DNA from: Bacteroidota bacterium | Lineage (GTDB): Bacteria; Bacteroidota; Bacteroidia; Chitinophagales; LD1 | NCBI GenBank assembly: GCA_016715625.1 | Contig: JADJZU010000024.1 | Span: 1-52,451 of the forward strand | Reading direction: 5' to 3' | Length of the DNA: 52,451 bases | Made by a program: the position numbers and the translations under genes | Notes under the pieces: model-generated | What the model saw: the letters and a program-made list of their open reading frames with translations, nothing else | The model's database searches: none | What the model was told of the DNA's origin: nothing | In this document: positions 17,344 to 26,183 of the stretch, one piece after another | Layout of the letters: every line of letters starts with the position of its first letter | How positions within the stretch are numbered: the first letter of the stretch is position 1

Positions 17344-20211
17344 ATGGCAAAGCAGCAAAAATTAAGTCAAAAGCAATCTGAAAAGCGTGCAGTAGTCAAA
17401 TCTGGTTCTTCTCGAAGAGTTGACTGGGCATCTTGGCTTCTTTTTATTTTCAGTTTTGTCATTTACGCAAATACTATTCCTAACGATTATAATCTGGATG
17501 ATGAATTGGTTACACAAAATCATCGCTTAACATCAAAAGGAATTTCCGCAATACCCGAAATTTTTACCTCGCCCTATTATGAAGACAAGGCCGGTTATAA
17601 GTATGAATATCGTCCTATTGTCTTGGTTTCATTTGCAATAGAGCACACTTTTTTTGGAGACAATCCACATGTAAGCCATTTTTTCAACGTTCTACTCTAT
17701 GCCTTGTTATGTGTCTTGTTGTTTAAGACGCTGAAACTTGCTTTTAAATCGCATAACGGTTTGTTTCCTCTTCTAGCGGCTATCCTTTTTGCAGCACATC
17801 CTATTCACACCGAAGTTGTGGCCAGCATTAAAAACCGCGATGAAATATTTGCGTTAATTTTTGGATTGCTGAGTTGGCGTTATGCTATGAGTTTTTCGCA
17901 AAGAAAATCACTTCCGCATCTGTTCTTAGTGCCGCTTTTCTTTTATCTGGGCATTCTTTCTAAGAGTACTACTATTTCTTTTGTGTTGCTGGTGCCGGTT
18001 TCTGTTACGCTGTTAAGCAGCGCCTCATTTGGCAGAATTATCATGCTCACGGTTGTTTTACTGATTCCGGCTATACTCTATGCCAGATTATACTCGGTTT
18101 TTCAGCAATTAGTTTTATCAGCAGCTGTTTTGTTAGCGGTTACAGCACTTTATACAGTAAAACATTTTCGGTTCTTAATACCCCTTTGGAGAGAAAATGC
18201 TATCAAAATTTATAACCAGTTACAGAGAAGCCGGACACAGGGTTCTGAAGTGGACTATAGTCTTGACTTCGGTTTTTTACAAAACCCTTTGGTGTTGTTG
18301 TCCTTTACTATTTTGATGTTACTGCCTTTCTCTATTTCTGTTATTGGCATTCATTCAGGTAATATTTGGATGACGGTATTGCCTTTCGTTTTTTTGACCG
18401 TATCACATCAATTTGTTAGAAAAGAGTTACAGCTCGCGCTCATAGTGCCTATAGCTTTTCTGGGTTTGATTGCCATAGTTAAACTTCATTATTCACCTAG
18501 TTTAATAGAATATATCCTTCTCGTTTTTATAGCGTTGCAAATATTATCCGGCAACGCTAGATTCAGATTTTTAGGCACTCTTGTTTTTCTAATTTATGCT
18601 CTAACAGCTGCCTACACCCTCCATTCCTTTAACTTTTTAATAGCCCTTTCATTTGTTGGCTTCATGAATCGTAGATTCATTGCTCTCACCCTTGTAATGT
18701 CGATTGCTTTGGTTCTGTTGGCTGTGTTTAATATCTATACTGCCGTTTCTATTGGTGCCTTCAATTTAAATTTGCTGGCAGCTCCATTTGTTCTTATGGC
18801 TATTTACATGTTGTGGATCAACAAGCAACACCTTATTTCCAGAGCTTCGGTAATGCTATTGCCAGTTTCTGTAGCATTATATTTTTTAAGTGTGTCACCG
18901 GTAGAAAATAACGATTTCGCATCTACATTGGAAAGAACATACTACACCATAAACGAAATAAAAGCGGCTGACCTTACACCGGTGCAGAGTGTACGACCGA
19001 TTAAGTATATCGAGTATCCACTAGAAAGCACCGATCCATATTCTGTTAAAATAGGAACCGCTATGCTGGTGTTGGGCAAGTATTTTCGCTTGGCTTTGCT
19101 TCCTTACCCTATGAGTTTTTATTACGGCTATTCCTATATAAAACCAACTCCCATAACTGCTCCTGAAGCGTTCGTTCCATTAATTATTTTCATCCTTCTG
19201 CTTGCTTCGTCCTTGTGGTTGGCCGACCGAAATGCTTTGTTGTCTTGGGCTGTTTTATTTTTTCTCATCAGCATAGCTGTATTTTCCAATCTTACGCTTC
19301 CCATTCCCGGAATGCTGGGCGACCGCTTTCTACTCATTCCATCCATCGGATTCAGTGTGCTTTTAGCTTGGATCATTTTCAAGTTGTTCCGGCAGGATAC
19401 CGCTCCCGGAGTAATGGATTTGAAATCTATTCCTAAACCGTTCTCTGCCGTGGTGTTAGCCCTGCTTGTGATTTATTCCTTCGTAACGCTTGCACGCAAT
19501 TCGCAGTGGAAGGATCGGCTTACCTTGTTTAAACATGACATCACTGTGGTGGATTCATCTGCTCAGGCACATAACTTGCTGGGAGTTCACTTGCTTATTG
19601 CATCTGCCAATGTGCCGGTTCCTGCCGAGCAAACCCGCATGCGCGAAGAAGCTGCAACGCACTTCAAAAAGGCGATTGAAATTTATCCTCCATTTTTGAA
19701 TGCCACTTATGATTTGGGGCGCACCTATGAGTTACTGGGGAGGATGGATGAGGCCTTGGCTGCATATCAGCGCACCACCGAAATTGATTCCAACTTTGTA
19801 GCACCTTGCTTTAACATGGCGCTGTATTATCACAACAAAGAAGATTTAGACAAGGCCATTCCGCTCTATGAAAAGTATATTTCCAAATACCCTTTTCAGA
19901 AGGAAGTATATGCCAATTTGAGTTACGCGTATTTTAAGAAGGGGAATTTTACAAAGTCGATAGAAACCAACCAACGGCTATTGAAACAACAACCGAATAC
20001 ATACGAACCGAACATCAATATTGCTAAAACATTTTTGCAATTGGGTAACAAGGATAGTGCGTTTGTCTATTTTGAAAAAAGCTTCATGCTCAATGCTACC
20101 GATGTTAATCTGATAAACTCACTTTATAGCATTAGCGCAGAGAAAGGATGGAGAGATAAGGAGGCATTTTATCGCAGTCAGTTGGCGCGCTTTAATCAGC
20201 CAAAACGTTGA
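17344..20211 (+). CDS. TMTC-like GT-C glycosyltransferase with C-terminal TPR repeats
   Basis: 955 residues from ATG 17344. A basic N-terminus precedes many transmembrane helices (roughly 30-690). The first periplasmic loop has PNDYNLDDE, with the acidic pair Asp52-Asp53 expected in GT-C O-mannosyltransferases. HPIHTEVVASIKNRDE is a hallmark of bacterial relatives of TMTC/protein O-mannosyltransferases. From about residue 760 to the end there are four or five tetratricopeptide repeats. Such enzymes move a sugar from a polyprenyl phosphate carrier to a protein, suggesting that the locus may glycosylate an envelope protein as well as build a glycan. It is the last gene of the + strand block. 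Confidence 0.75.
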   Translation: MAKQQKLSQKQSEKRAVVKSGSSRRVDWASWLLFIFSFVIYANTIPNDYNLDDELVTQNHRLTSKGISAIPEIFTSPYYEDKAGYKYEYRPIVLVSFAIEHTFFGDNPHVSHFFNVLLYALLCVLLFKTLKLAFKSHNGLFPLLAAILFAAHPIHTEVVASIKNRDEIFALIFGLLSWRYAMSFSQRKSLPHLFLVPLFFYLGILSKSTTISFVLLVPVSVTLLSSASFGRIIMLTVVLLIPAILYARLYSVFQQLVLSAAVLLAVTALYTVKHFRFLIPLWRENAIKIYNQLQRSRTQGSEVDYSLDFGFLQNPLVLLSFTILMLLPFSISVIGIHSGNIWMTVLPFVFLTVSHQFVRKELQLALIVPIAFLGLIAIVKLHYSPSLIEYILLVFIALQILSGNARFRFLGTLVFLIYALTAAYTLHSFNFLIALSFVGFMNRRFIALTLVMSIALVLLAVFNIYTAVSIGAFNLNLLAAPFVLMAIYMLWINKQHLISRASVMLLPVSVALYFLSVSPVENNDFASTLERTYYTINEIKAADLTPVQSVRPIKYIEYPLESTDPYSVKIGTAMLVLGKYFRLALLPYPMSFYYGYSYIKPTPITAPEAFVPLIIFILLLASSLWLADRNALLSWAVLFFLISIAVFSNLTLPIPGMLGDRFLLIPSIGFSVLLAWIIFKLFRQDTAPGVMDLKSIPKPFSAVVLALLVIYSFVTLARNSQWKDRLTLFKHDITVVDSSAQAHNLLGVHLLIASANVPVPAEQTRMREEAATHFKKAIEIYPPFLNATYDLGRTYELLGRMDEALAAYQRTTEIDSNFVAPCFNMALYYHNKEDLDKAIPLYEKYISKYPFQKEVYANLSYAYFKKGNFTKSIETNQRLLKQQPNTYEPNINIAKTFLQLGNKDSAFVYFEKSFMLNATDVNLINSLYSISAEKGWRDKEAFYRSQLARFNQPKR

Positions 20212-20265
20212 TGCGCTGAAATTACTGCGCACTGTTTTGCTTAAACTTTTTCATTTTTGACGCTT

Positions 20266-22656
20266 ATGGTTGCCCGTAAAATTTTACTGTGCTGGCTATG
20301 GATTGTCTCTGCTTTGCTTCTACAGGCACAGGAGCTAAAAAGTATTCGAGGTCAGGTAATCGATAAGGATTCTAAATATCCGGTAGTAGGAGCGAGTGTG
20401 GTAGTGTTAGATACCACAAATATTCAGGGAACCGTAACCGATGATGATGGATACTTTAAGCTGGATTTGCCGCTGGGACGGGTGTCGCTTCGTGTTTCCT
20501 ATATCGGCTACAAAGATGAATGGCTGAATAATTTATTGGTAATAGCCGGCAAGGAGTTGAATGTGTTGGTAGAACTGCAAGAGAAAGTAAATCAGATTTC
20601 GGAGGTGGTAGTATCGGGGAAAAAAGAGCAAGGGCAAGCAAAAAATGAATTTGCCGTTATTAGTGCCCGCTCCTTTGATGTGGAACTGACCAGCCGTTTT
20701 AGCGGCAACAGAAACGATCCATCGCGTATGGCCTCTAACTTTGCCGGAGTCAGTGGAGCAAATGATGCCCGAAATGACATTATTATTCGTGGAAACTCGC
20801 CCATGGGCATGCTGTGGCGGTTAGAAGGAATAGACATTCCAAGTCCCAACCATTTTGGTGGCTTTGGCAGCACCGGAGGTCCGGTGAGCATGCTCAATAA
20901 CAACACTCTCTCTCGCGGAGATTTTATTACTTCGGCTTTCCCTTCCGAGTATGGTAATGCTTTATCGGGAGTGTTTGATTTAGCCTTGCGAAATGGAAAT
21001 AAAGACAAGTACGAGTTTATGGCTCAGCTCGGTTTCAATGGCATTGAAGCAGGGGCCGAAGGTCCCTTTGCCCGCAAAAAAAGTAAGGCTTCCTTTCTGA
21101 TTAACTACCGCTATTCTACACTCGCACTTTTCAAATTATTAAAAGCAAATTTTGGAACCGGAACGGCAGTGCCGGAGTATCAGGATTTAACCTTCAAGAT
21201 AGACGTGCCCACCAAAAAAGCAGGTGTGTTTCGTTTTTGGGGCTTGGGCGGGTTGAGCAAAATAGAACTGCTGGGTTCAAAAGTTGATTTGGCAAAAAAT
21301 CCCAATAATCTGTATGGCAACGAAAACGTAGATATATACAACCGTGTGCGAACCGGAGTGGCTGGATTTTCGCACACTTATTTTTTCAATCAAAAGACCT
21401 ATTACAAACTTATGCTGGCTGCGTCACATCAAACGCAACTGGCCGATATTGATTCGGTAGAGCCCGTTTATAGAACGGAAATTGTGCGCACAAACAAAGT
21501 GGCCCTCACACAAAATAAATATACTGCGCATCTCTTGGTCAATACAAAACTGGATACAAAGAATACTGTGACAGCTGGTGGAATCGGCAATGTATACGAC
21601 ATTCGATTTGCCGATAGTGTATTATTTCAAAATCGTTTTGTGCCCGTAAAAGATGGCAAGGGCTATAGTGCGTTGGTGGAGATGTACGCTATGTGGAAGC
21701 ATAAATTTACAGAGCAGATTGCTCTAAATGCGGGCGCGCATCTTCAGTATTTTTCCCTCAGCAGTAGCTTTGCCGTGGAGCCGCGGTTGAGTATAAAGTA
21801 TCAGTTTCGTGAAAATCAATCGGTGTCCGTTGGTTATGGCATGCACCATCAAATACAGCCCTTGCCTGTTTATTACAACCGCGATGTAGTGAGCATGAAC
21901 AATACAGCATACACCAACTCATCTCTGGACTTTACCAGAAGCCAGCATGTGGCGGTTGGTTATGATTTAACGTTCGTAAAAGATTTTCATTTAAAGGCGG
22001 AAGCGTATTTCCAGTATATAGATAATGCCCCGATAGAGAAAACTAAAAGTTCTTTCAGCATGCTGAATGCAGGAGCCGACTTTGCCACACCCAACAATAC
22101 CAATTTGGTTAACAAGGGGATTGGCAGAAATTATGGTTTAGAAATTACGCTGGAGAAATTTATGAGTAAAGGATTTTATTTTCTGGTTACCGGATCTCTG
22201 TTTCAGTCGCAGTATCAGGGCAGCGATAAGGTTTGGAGAAATACAGCTTTCAATGGATTGTATGTGGTCAACGCACTGGCCGGGTATCAATACTTGTTTG
22301 GTGGAAAGAAAAACAAAACGAAGCGTCATACTTTATCTATTGATATGAAAATGACCGGTGCCGGTGGGCGATACTACACCCCCATAGATGTAGCCGCCAG
22401 CGATGCACAAAACAAACAAGTGCTCATTGATAGTTTGGCGTTTACCGAAAAATATCGCGATTACTTCCGGTTAGATTTGAAGCTGAGCTACCGCATCAGT
22501 TTCAAAAAAATTACACAGGAATTTTCGATGGATTTGCAGAATGTAGCCAATATCAAGAATATATTTCGCAAGGTATATAACCCTCGCACCAACACGCTGA
22601 ACAATGAGTATCAGCAGGGGCTTTTTATTCTGCCGCAATACAGAATACTCTTTTAA
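20266..22656 (+). CDS. TonB-dependent receptor-like outer-membrane protein with CarboxypepD_reg domain
   Basis: 796 residues from ATG 20266; the frame opens at a TTG 9 nt upstream. A signal peptide (about 1-21, ending LLQAQ) is followed by a carboxypeptidase-regulatory-like domain (about 25-110, with VVGASVVVLD and SYIGYKDEW), a plug-like region (NDIIIRGNSPMGMLWRLEGID) and a long beta-rich barrel ending in an aromatic-terminated strand (QYRILF). It is short for a SusC-like transporter and no SusD partner is nearby. It could import a ligand or serve as an outer-membrane secretion/assembly protein. It is convergent with the ABC ATPase gene, 5 nt apart. Confidence 0.78.
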   Translation: MVARKILLCWLWIVSALLLQAQELKSIRGQVIDKDSKYPVVGASVVVLDTTNIQGTVTDDDGYFKLDLPLGRVSLRVSYIGYKDEWLNNLLVIAGKELNVLVELQEKVNQISEVVVSGKKEQGQAKNEFAVISARSFDVELTSRFSGNRNDPSRMASNFAGVSGANDARNDIIIRGNSPMGMLWRLEGIDIPSPNHFGGFGSTGGPVSMLNNNTLSRGDFITSAFPSEYGNALSGVFDLALRNGNKDKYEFMAQLGFNGIEAGAEGPFARKKSKASFLINYRYSTLALFKLLKANFGTGTAVPEYQDLTFKIDVPTKKAGVFRFWGLGGLSKIELLGSKVDLAKNPNNLYGNENVDIYNRVRTGVAGFSHTYFFNQKTYYKLMLAASHQTQLADIDSVEPVYRTEIVRTNKVALTQNKYTAHLLVNTKLDTKNTVTAGGIGNVYDIRFADSVLFQNRFVPVKDGKGYSALVEMYAMWKHKFTEQIALNAGAHLQYFSLSSSFAVEPRLSIKYQFRENQSVSVGYGMHHQIQPLPVYYNRDVVSMNNTAYTNSSLDFTRSQHVAVGYDLTFVKDFHLKAEAYFQYIDNAPIEKTKSSFSMLNAGADFATPNNTNLVNKGIGRNYGLEITLEKFMSKGFYFLVTGSLFQSQYQGSDKVWRNTAFNGLYVVNALAGYQYLFGGKKNKTKRHTLSIDMKMTGAGGRYYTPIDVAASDAQNKQVLIDSLAFTEKYRDYFRLDLKLSYRISFKKITQEFSMDLQNVANIKNIFRKVYNPRTNTLNNEYQQGLFILPQYRILF

Positions 22657-22661
22657 TCAGA

Positions 22662-23411
22662 CTATTGATCTCTGTAGTTTTTCCCGGTCAATTGCAAAAA
22701 CAACTCTTCCAGATTTTGCTTGCCATTTTCACGCAGCAAATTTTGTAGGTCGTTCATGGCAATAATCTGGGCATGGTCTATGAGTGCCACACGGGTGCAC
22801 AGTTGCTCTGCCTCATGAAGCAGGTGTGACGTATAAATTAAAGTGGTGCCGTTTTCGTTTAGCTTTTTCAGATATTCCAGTATGGCGTGTCTGGTTTGCA
22901 CATCTACACCGGTAGTGGGTTCATCCAGAAACAAAACTTGTGGAGCATGAATCACCCCTATAGCCAGATTCAGGCGACTTTTCATTCCACCCGAAAATTT
23001 TGACACCTGCTTATCGGCCACCTGCGATAATCCCAAAATGTCGAGCAGTTCCAGTGATCGTTTTTGAATCTCCTTCCGCTGTAGTCCAGCCCATGCTCCA
23101 AAAAAATCGAGATTTTCCAGTGGACTTAAGTCCGGGTATAAAGAATGACTTTGTGGTACAAACCCAAACAATCTTTTCGCAGCCATAGGCTCGCAAGCTA
23201 TATCTTTACCAAGCACACAAATTCTTCCACTGCTGGCAGTCAGCACACCGGTCATTAAATTGAGGAGGGTGGTTTTGCCAGCTCCATTCGGACCCAAAAG
23301 CCCAAATCGTTCTCCGGCATCAATCCGCAGATTAAAGTCACTGAAGACTACGCCTGAATTTTCCGCATAACGGAAGTGAAGATTCTTAATTTCTATGGCT
23401 GCGCTGCTCAT
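22662..23411 (-). CDS. ABC transporter ATP-binding protein of the pigment locus
   Basis: 249-residue stand-alone ATPase: Walker A GPNGAGKTT at 40-48, FSGGM signature at 139-143, Walker B VLFLDE at 159-164. It looks like ABC-2 exporter ATPases (CcmA/DrrA type). It starts 3 nt after the BtrH-like gene, as the last gene of the leftward darB operon. In other Bacteroidota resorcinol/flexirubin loci an ABC exporter is often present, but no permease gene is adjacent here. It may pair with a permease elsewhere. Confidence 0.85.
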   Translation of the reverse strand: MSSAAIEIKNLHFRYAENSGVVFSDFNLRIDAGERFGLLGPNGAGKTTLLNLMTGVLTASSGRICVLGKDIACEPMAAKRLFGFVPQSHSLYPDLSPLENLDFFGAWAGLQRKEIQKRSLELLDILGLSQVADKQVSKFSGGMKSRLNLAIGVIHAPQVLFLDEPTTGVDVQTRHAILEYLKKLNENGTTLIYTSHLLHEAEQLCTRVALIDHAQIIAMNDLQNLLRENGKQNLEELFLQLTGKNYRDQ

Positions 23412-23414
23412 CTT

Positions 23415-24425
23415 TTACCACTTTATCTTCAGCAGATTTTTAAAAGCCTTTTTCTCCATTTCAGCAATTTCTAAGAGCATATCACCCATGGTGTCAAAAT
23501 CTTTTTGCTCGGTCCATCTGCCTTTGTAAATGCCCGATGCCTGCACCGAAGATGCGCGCCAGGCATCACCAATAGCCGTGAATTGTTTAGAGATCTCGGG
23601 CAACTCATCTTTGTGTACGTATGCATGCGCCTGTTGTAAAAAAGCAGCATATACAAATCGAAAGCCTGCTCCACCTGTGCCTATTTCCTCCTGCATGCGA
23701 ACGAACTGAGCCAGATAGGCCCCCGCTCGTCTGTAGCCAAGTTCATCGCGCCAGCGTTTGATTTTTCGAGCAGTGTATTTAATTCCATTGACGCCTAAGA
23801 TGGGCACAGGCGTTTCGGTCATAAACCAGGCCGCATGTTTTATCCCTTTCGCTATGGCTTTCGCTATGCATTCATCCGAAACAGCGGCTACCTGTTTAGG
23901 ATAATATAATTGTCCTTTGGGCGCTAGGGCTCCTTGCGTAAATCGCACGCGTTGCAAGTCGGCCGATGAGAGCGTGGTCACTGTTTCCATCACCGGATCG
24001 CTAATGAGGTATTGATCGCCCTCTTTGCCATACACTACCAGGTTGTGCGCATTAAAATGAAACCGATATTCCACCGGAAAATAGGTGAGATAATAGACAC
24101 CAACCTGACAGCCCACGGGCTGATTGGCCGCCAGGCAGGCATCTAATGCTGCTTGCGCTTTTTCTTTGGAGCTAAATTTTTGTCGGCTTACCCGCACACC
24201 TAGTGCATGACAGGTTCTGCTGAAAATTTGCCCGGGCATGGTTCTAAAAGAAACCGCAGGACCATTATTTATTTTTAAAAATGGCAGATGGATGTAAAAA
24301 ATGCCGGCCCCGATTCCAAATGCCAGGGGCTCGTTGATTTGGGTAATACCGGCATGCCGAAGCAGATTGGTGGTTACCCCGTTTTCGCAGTGGGCCGATT
24401 GTATGTGTTCAAAGGGAATTTTCAT
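23415..24425 (-). CDS. BtrH N-terminal-domain protein (putative acyltransferase)
   Basis: 336 residues from ATG 24425 (an upstream TTG at 24440 is less likely). The N-terminal region FEHIQSAHCENG, with the HC pair at 12-13, and the later HNLVVYG (His127) and LISDP (Asp143) give a papain-like Cys-His-Asp set as in BtrH, which in butirosin synthesis moves an acyl group from a carrier protein to the aminoglycoside. The C-terminal half looks like the DUF4872 region common in these proteins. It lies between a small unknown gene and the ABC ATPase in the darB operon. A role in ester formation between the resorcinol and an acyl chain is possible but inferred. Confidence 0.75.
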   Translation of the reverse strand: MKIPFEHIQSAHCENGVTTNLLRHAGITQINEPLAFGIGAGIFYIHLPFLKINNGPAVSFRTMPGQIFSRTCHALGVRVSRQKFSSKEKAQAALDACLAANQPVGCQVGVYYLTYFPVEYRFHFNAHNLVVYGKEGDQYLISDPVMETVTTLSSADLQRVRFTQGALAPKGQLYYPKQVAAVSDECIAKAIAKGIKHAAWFMTETPVPILGVNGIKYTARKIKRWRDELGYRRAGAYLAQFVRMQEEIGTGGAGFRFVYAAFLQQAHAYVHKDELPEISKQFTAIGDAWRASSVQASGIYKGRWTEQKDFDTMGDMLLEIAEMEKKAFKNLLKIKW

Positions 24426-24477
24426 GGCAGCAATAATCAACGAGTGGGTGAAGTAACCATACAGACAAATGATGCCA

Positions 24478-24870
24478 TCAAAAGTTCTTTAACTCTTGCA
24501 ATGAAATCTGAAATGCATCAGCGTATTTCTGCAGTTTTTTGTCCGATAGATTTTTAAATACATCCGGTTTCAGATGTCGCTTAATGGTCCATTGCCAGAA
24601 GCCCGTATAGGCAGACACCATGGCCAAATCCATCATGTTTACTTCCATAAAATAAGCAATGGGGCTACGGGCTCCGTTTTTGATTTGTTGCCGGGCTTCC
24701 TCCACGCGTGCTTCCACATCCTGCCAGGTAATTCCCAGCGCATCTGCTTTTACCTGCCATCCACGACTTAAGGTAGTAGTGTACTCGCCTTTTTCGTCCA
24801 CGGCATAGCATACCTCTTTGGTAAATTTATCGAGCACACTGGGGTCTTGAGGCACTTCTTCCTTTTTCAT
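24478..24870 (-). CDS. Small protein of unknown function in the darB operon
   Basis: 130 residues, soluble, rich in charged residues, with no signal peptide or membrane helix. I recognise no domain. It starts 1 nt after the end of darB and is followed 52 nt later by the BtrH-like gene, so it is clearly part of the same transcription unit. The central part (IAYFMEVNMMDLAMVSAYTGFWQW) is hydrophobic and could form a binding pocket or helix hairpin; the rest is probably helical. The Met start at 24870 is the only reasonable one. Partner or accessory protein of the resorcinol pathway is the most that context allows. Confidence 0.7.
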   Translation of the reverse strand: MKKEEVPQDPSVLDKFTKEVCYAVDEKGEYTTTLSRGWQVKADALGITWQDVEARVEEARQQIKNGARSPIAYFMEVNMMDLAMVSAYTGFWQWTIKRHLKPDVFKNLSDKKLQKYADAFQISLQELKNF

Positions 24871-24871
24871 G

Positions 24872-26020
24872 TCAGCATACAGTTAGCATGGCGTATACAT
24901 AGGAGAAGCGTGAACTTTCAGGTATCATCAGGAGCAGTTTTTCGCCCGTTTTCAGTCGCCCGCTTTGGAACAATTCATCGACCATTAAAAAGATGGAGCC
25001 TGCTCCCACATTGCCAACCTGGCTTAAGTTGGTAAACCACTTTTCCTGCGGAATACCCAGCCCGTTTTGCTCCAGTTTATCGGCTATCTTTTTTCTAAAA
25101 AACTCGCTGGATAAGTGAGGTAAGAAGTAATCAATCTCCTGTATTGAAAATCCTTTTTTATTCAGCACTTTCCGCAGCGTTACATAGCCCAGCTCCACAA
25201 TGTGTTTGTCCAGTAGTTTTACATCCTGCTTCATGCTTAGCACCGATTGTGCAGCAATTTCTTCGGGAGTAAAATCCATATAGCTTTTCAATGAACCATC
25301 GGCCCGCTTTTCGCTGGCCATATACATGCAGGGCTCCACCTGATGAGCAAAAGAACTGCTCTCTATCCAGTCTATCCGAAGGCTGGGCGAATGTTCGTTT
25401 TTGGTGTTGCTCAGTAAGAATGCCCCCGCTCCATCGGAAAGCATCCAGCGCAAAAAGTCTTTCTCAAACGCCAGTATTGGATTGCTTTCCAGCTCGCTTA
25501 GTTTTTTGGCTTCATCTTCAAATGCATCGGCACATAACACACGCGACAGGCGTTCCGAGCCGGTGGTTACTGCCACATCGGCTTCTCCGGTTTTCAGTGC
25601 CATATATGCATACTTCAGCGCATGCATGCCCGAACAGCATACCCCCGCTGATGATACTACTTCCACTTCGTTCGCTTCGGGTAGCCAGCCATGCACCATC
25701 ACCGCATGGGAGGGCATCATTTGGTCGGGGGTGGAAGTGCCGCAGGTCAACAACTGTACGGTTTTAATCTCCTCCGCGTTTTGCGCAAATAATTTACGGA
25801 TAGCCAGCGAAGCCATCTCCGCGTTGGTGTGCGTGGGCACTCCGCCTTTTTGCAAGGCATAAAACCTGCGTTTAATACCATTATTGCGCAGCACTACATT
25901 TTTACTCTTGCTTGGTTTGCCGTTGATGAGCCCCAGATATTGCTCCATTTCATCGTTGGAAACAGGACTATTGGGAAAATAATGTGAGGTTCGGGTGATG
26001 TATACTTCTCTGAATGACAT
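24872..26020 (-). CDS. darB: Beta-ketoacyl-ACP synthase III family, DarB-like resorcinol synthase
   Basis: 382 residues from ATG 26020; the longer frame to 26074 has no fitting N-terminus. It is a FabH/KAS III-fold enzyme: nucleophile Cys129 in GVCCSGMHA, His302 in PHLSS, Asn337 in NLSQVGNVGAG. Because it faces a DarA-like gene across a 163-nt control region, it is best read as DarB, the ketosynthase that condenses acyl units into the 2,5-dialkylresorcinol of flexirubin-type pigments. The gene opens the leftward operon with the 130-residue unknown, the BtrH-like protein and the ABC ATPase. Confidence 0.78.
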   Translation of the reverse strand: MSFREVYITRTSHYFPNSPVSNDEMEQYLGLINGKPSKSKNVVLRNNGIKRRFYALQKGGVPTHTNAEMASLAIRKLFAQNAEEIKTVQLLTCGTSTPDQMMPSHAVMVHGWLPEANEVEVVSSAGVCCSGMHALKYAYMALKTGEADVAVTTGSERLSRVLCADAFEDEAKKLSELESNPILAFEKDFLRWMLSDGAGAFLLSNTKNEHSPSLRIDWIESSSFAHQVEPCMYMASEKRADGSLKSYMDFTPEEIAAQSVLSMKQDVKLLDKHIVELGYVTLRKVLNKKGFSIQEIDYFLPHLSSEFFRKKIADKLEQNGLGIPQEKWFTNLSQVGNVGAGSIFLMVDELFQSGRLKTGEKLLLMIPESSRFSYVYAMLTVC

Positions 26021-26145
26021 GTGATTTTCTGCTTTTCCGGTAGGTGAATTGGCCGGAAAAACCGAACACAACATTAAGAAACAAATTATAATTGACCACT
26101 ATTCAACGTTCACATACCACGGGCTGTTCTTGTGGTTTTCATTCC

Positions 26146-26153
26146 TATTTTTG
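26146..26153 (+). promoter_or_regulatory. Candidate -7 element (TATTTTTG) for darA
   Basis: TATTTTTG matches TAnnTTTG and lies 30 nt before the darA ATG in the divergent darB/darA gap (26021-26183). A TTG at 26130-26132 is only 13 nt upstream, shorter than the usual 17-23 nt, so support is partial. The same gap must also drive darB leftward. Confidence 0.35.
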
Positions 26154-26183
26154 ACTTCAGTGACGTTGTTTAAAAAGGCGGCT

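Noticed and set aside
26049..26183. N-terminal extension of DarA by 45 codons
   Set aside because: It runs through the divergent promoter gap, and the flavodoxin-like strand that begins DarA proteins starts at ATG 26184.
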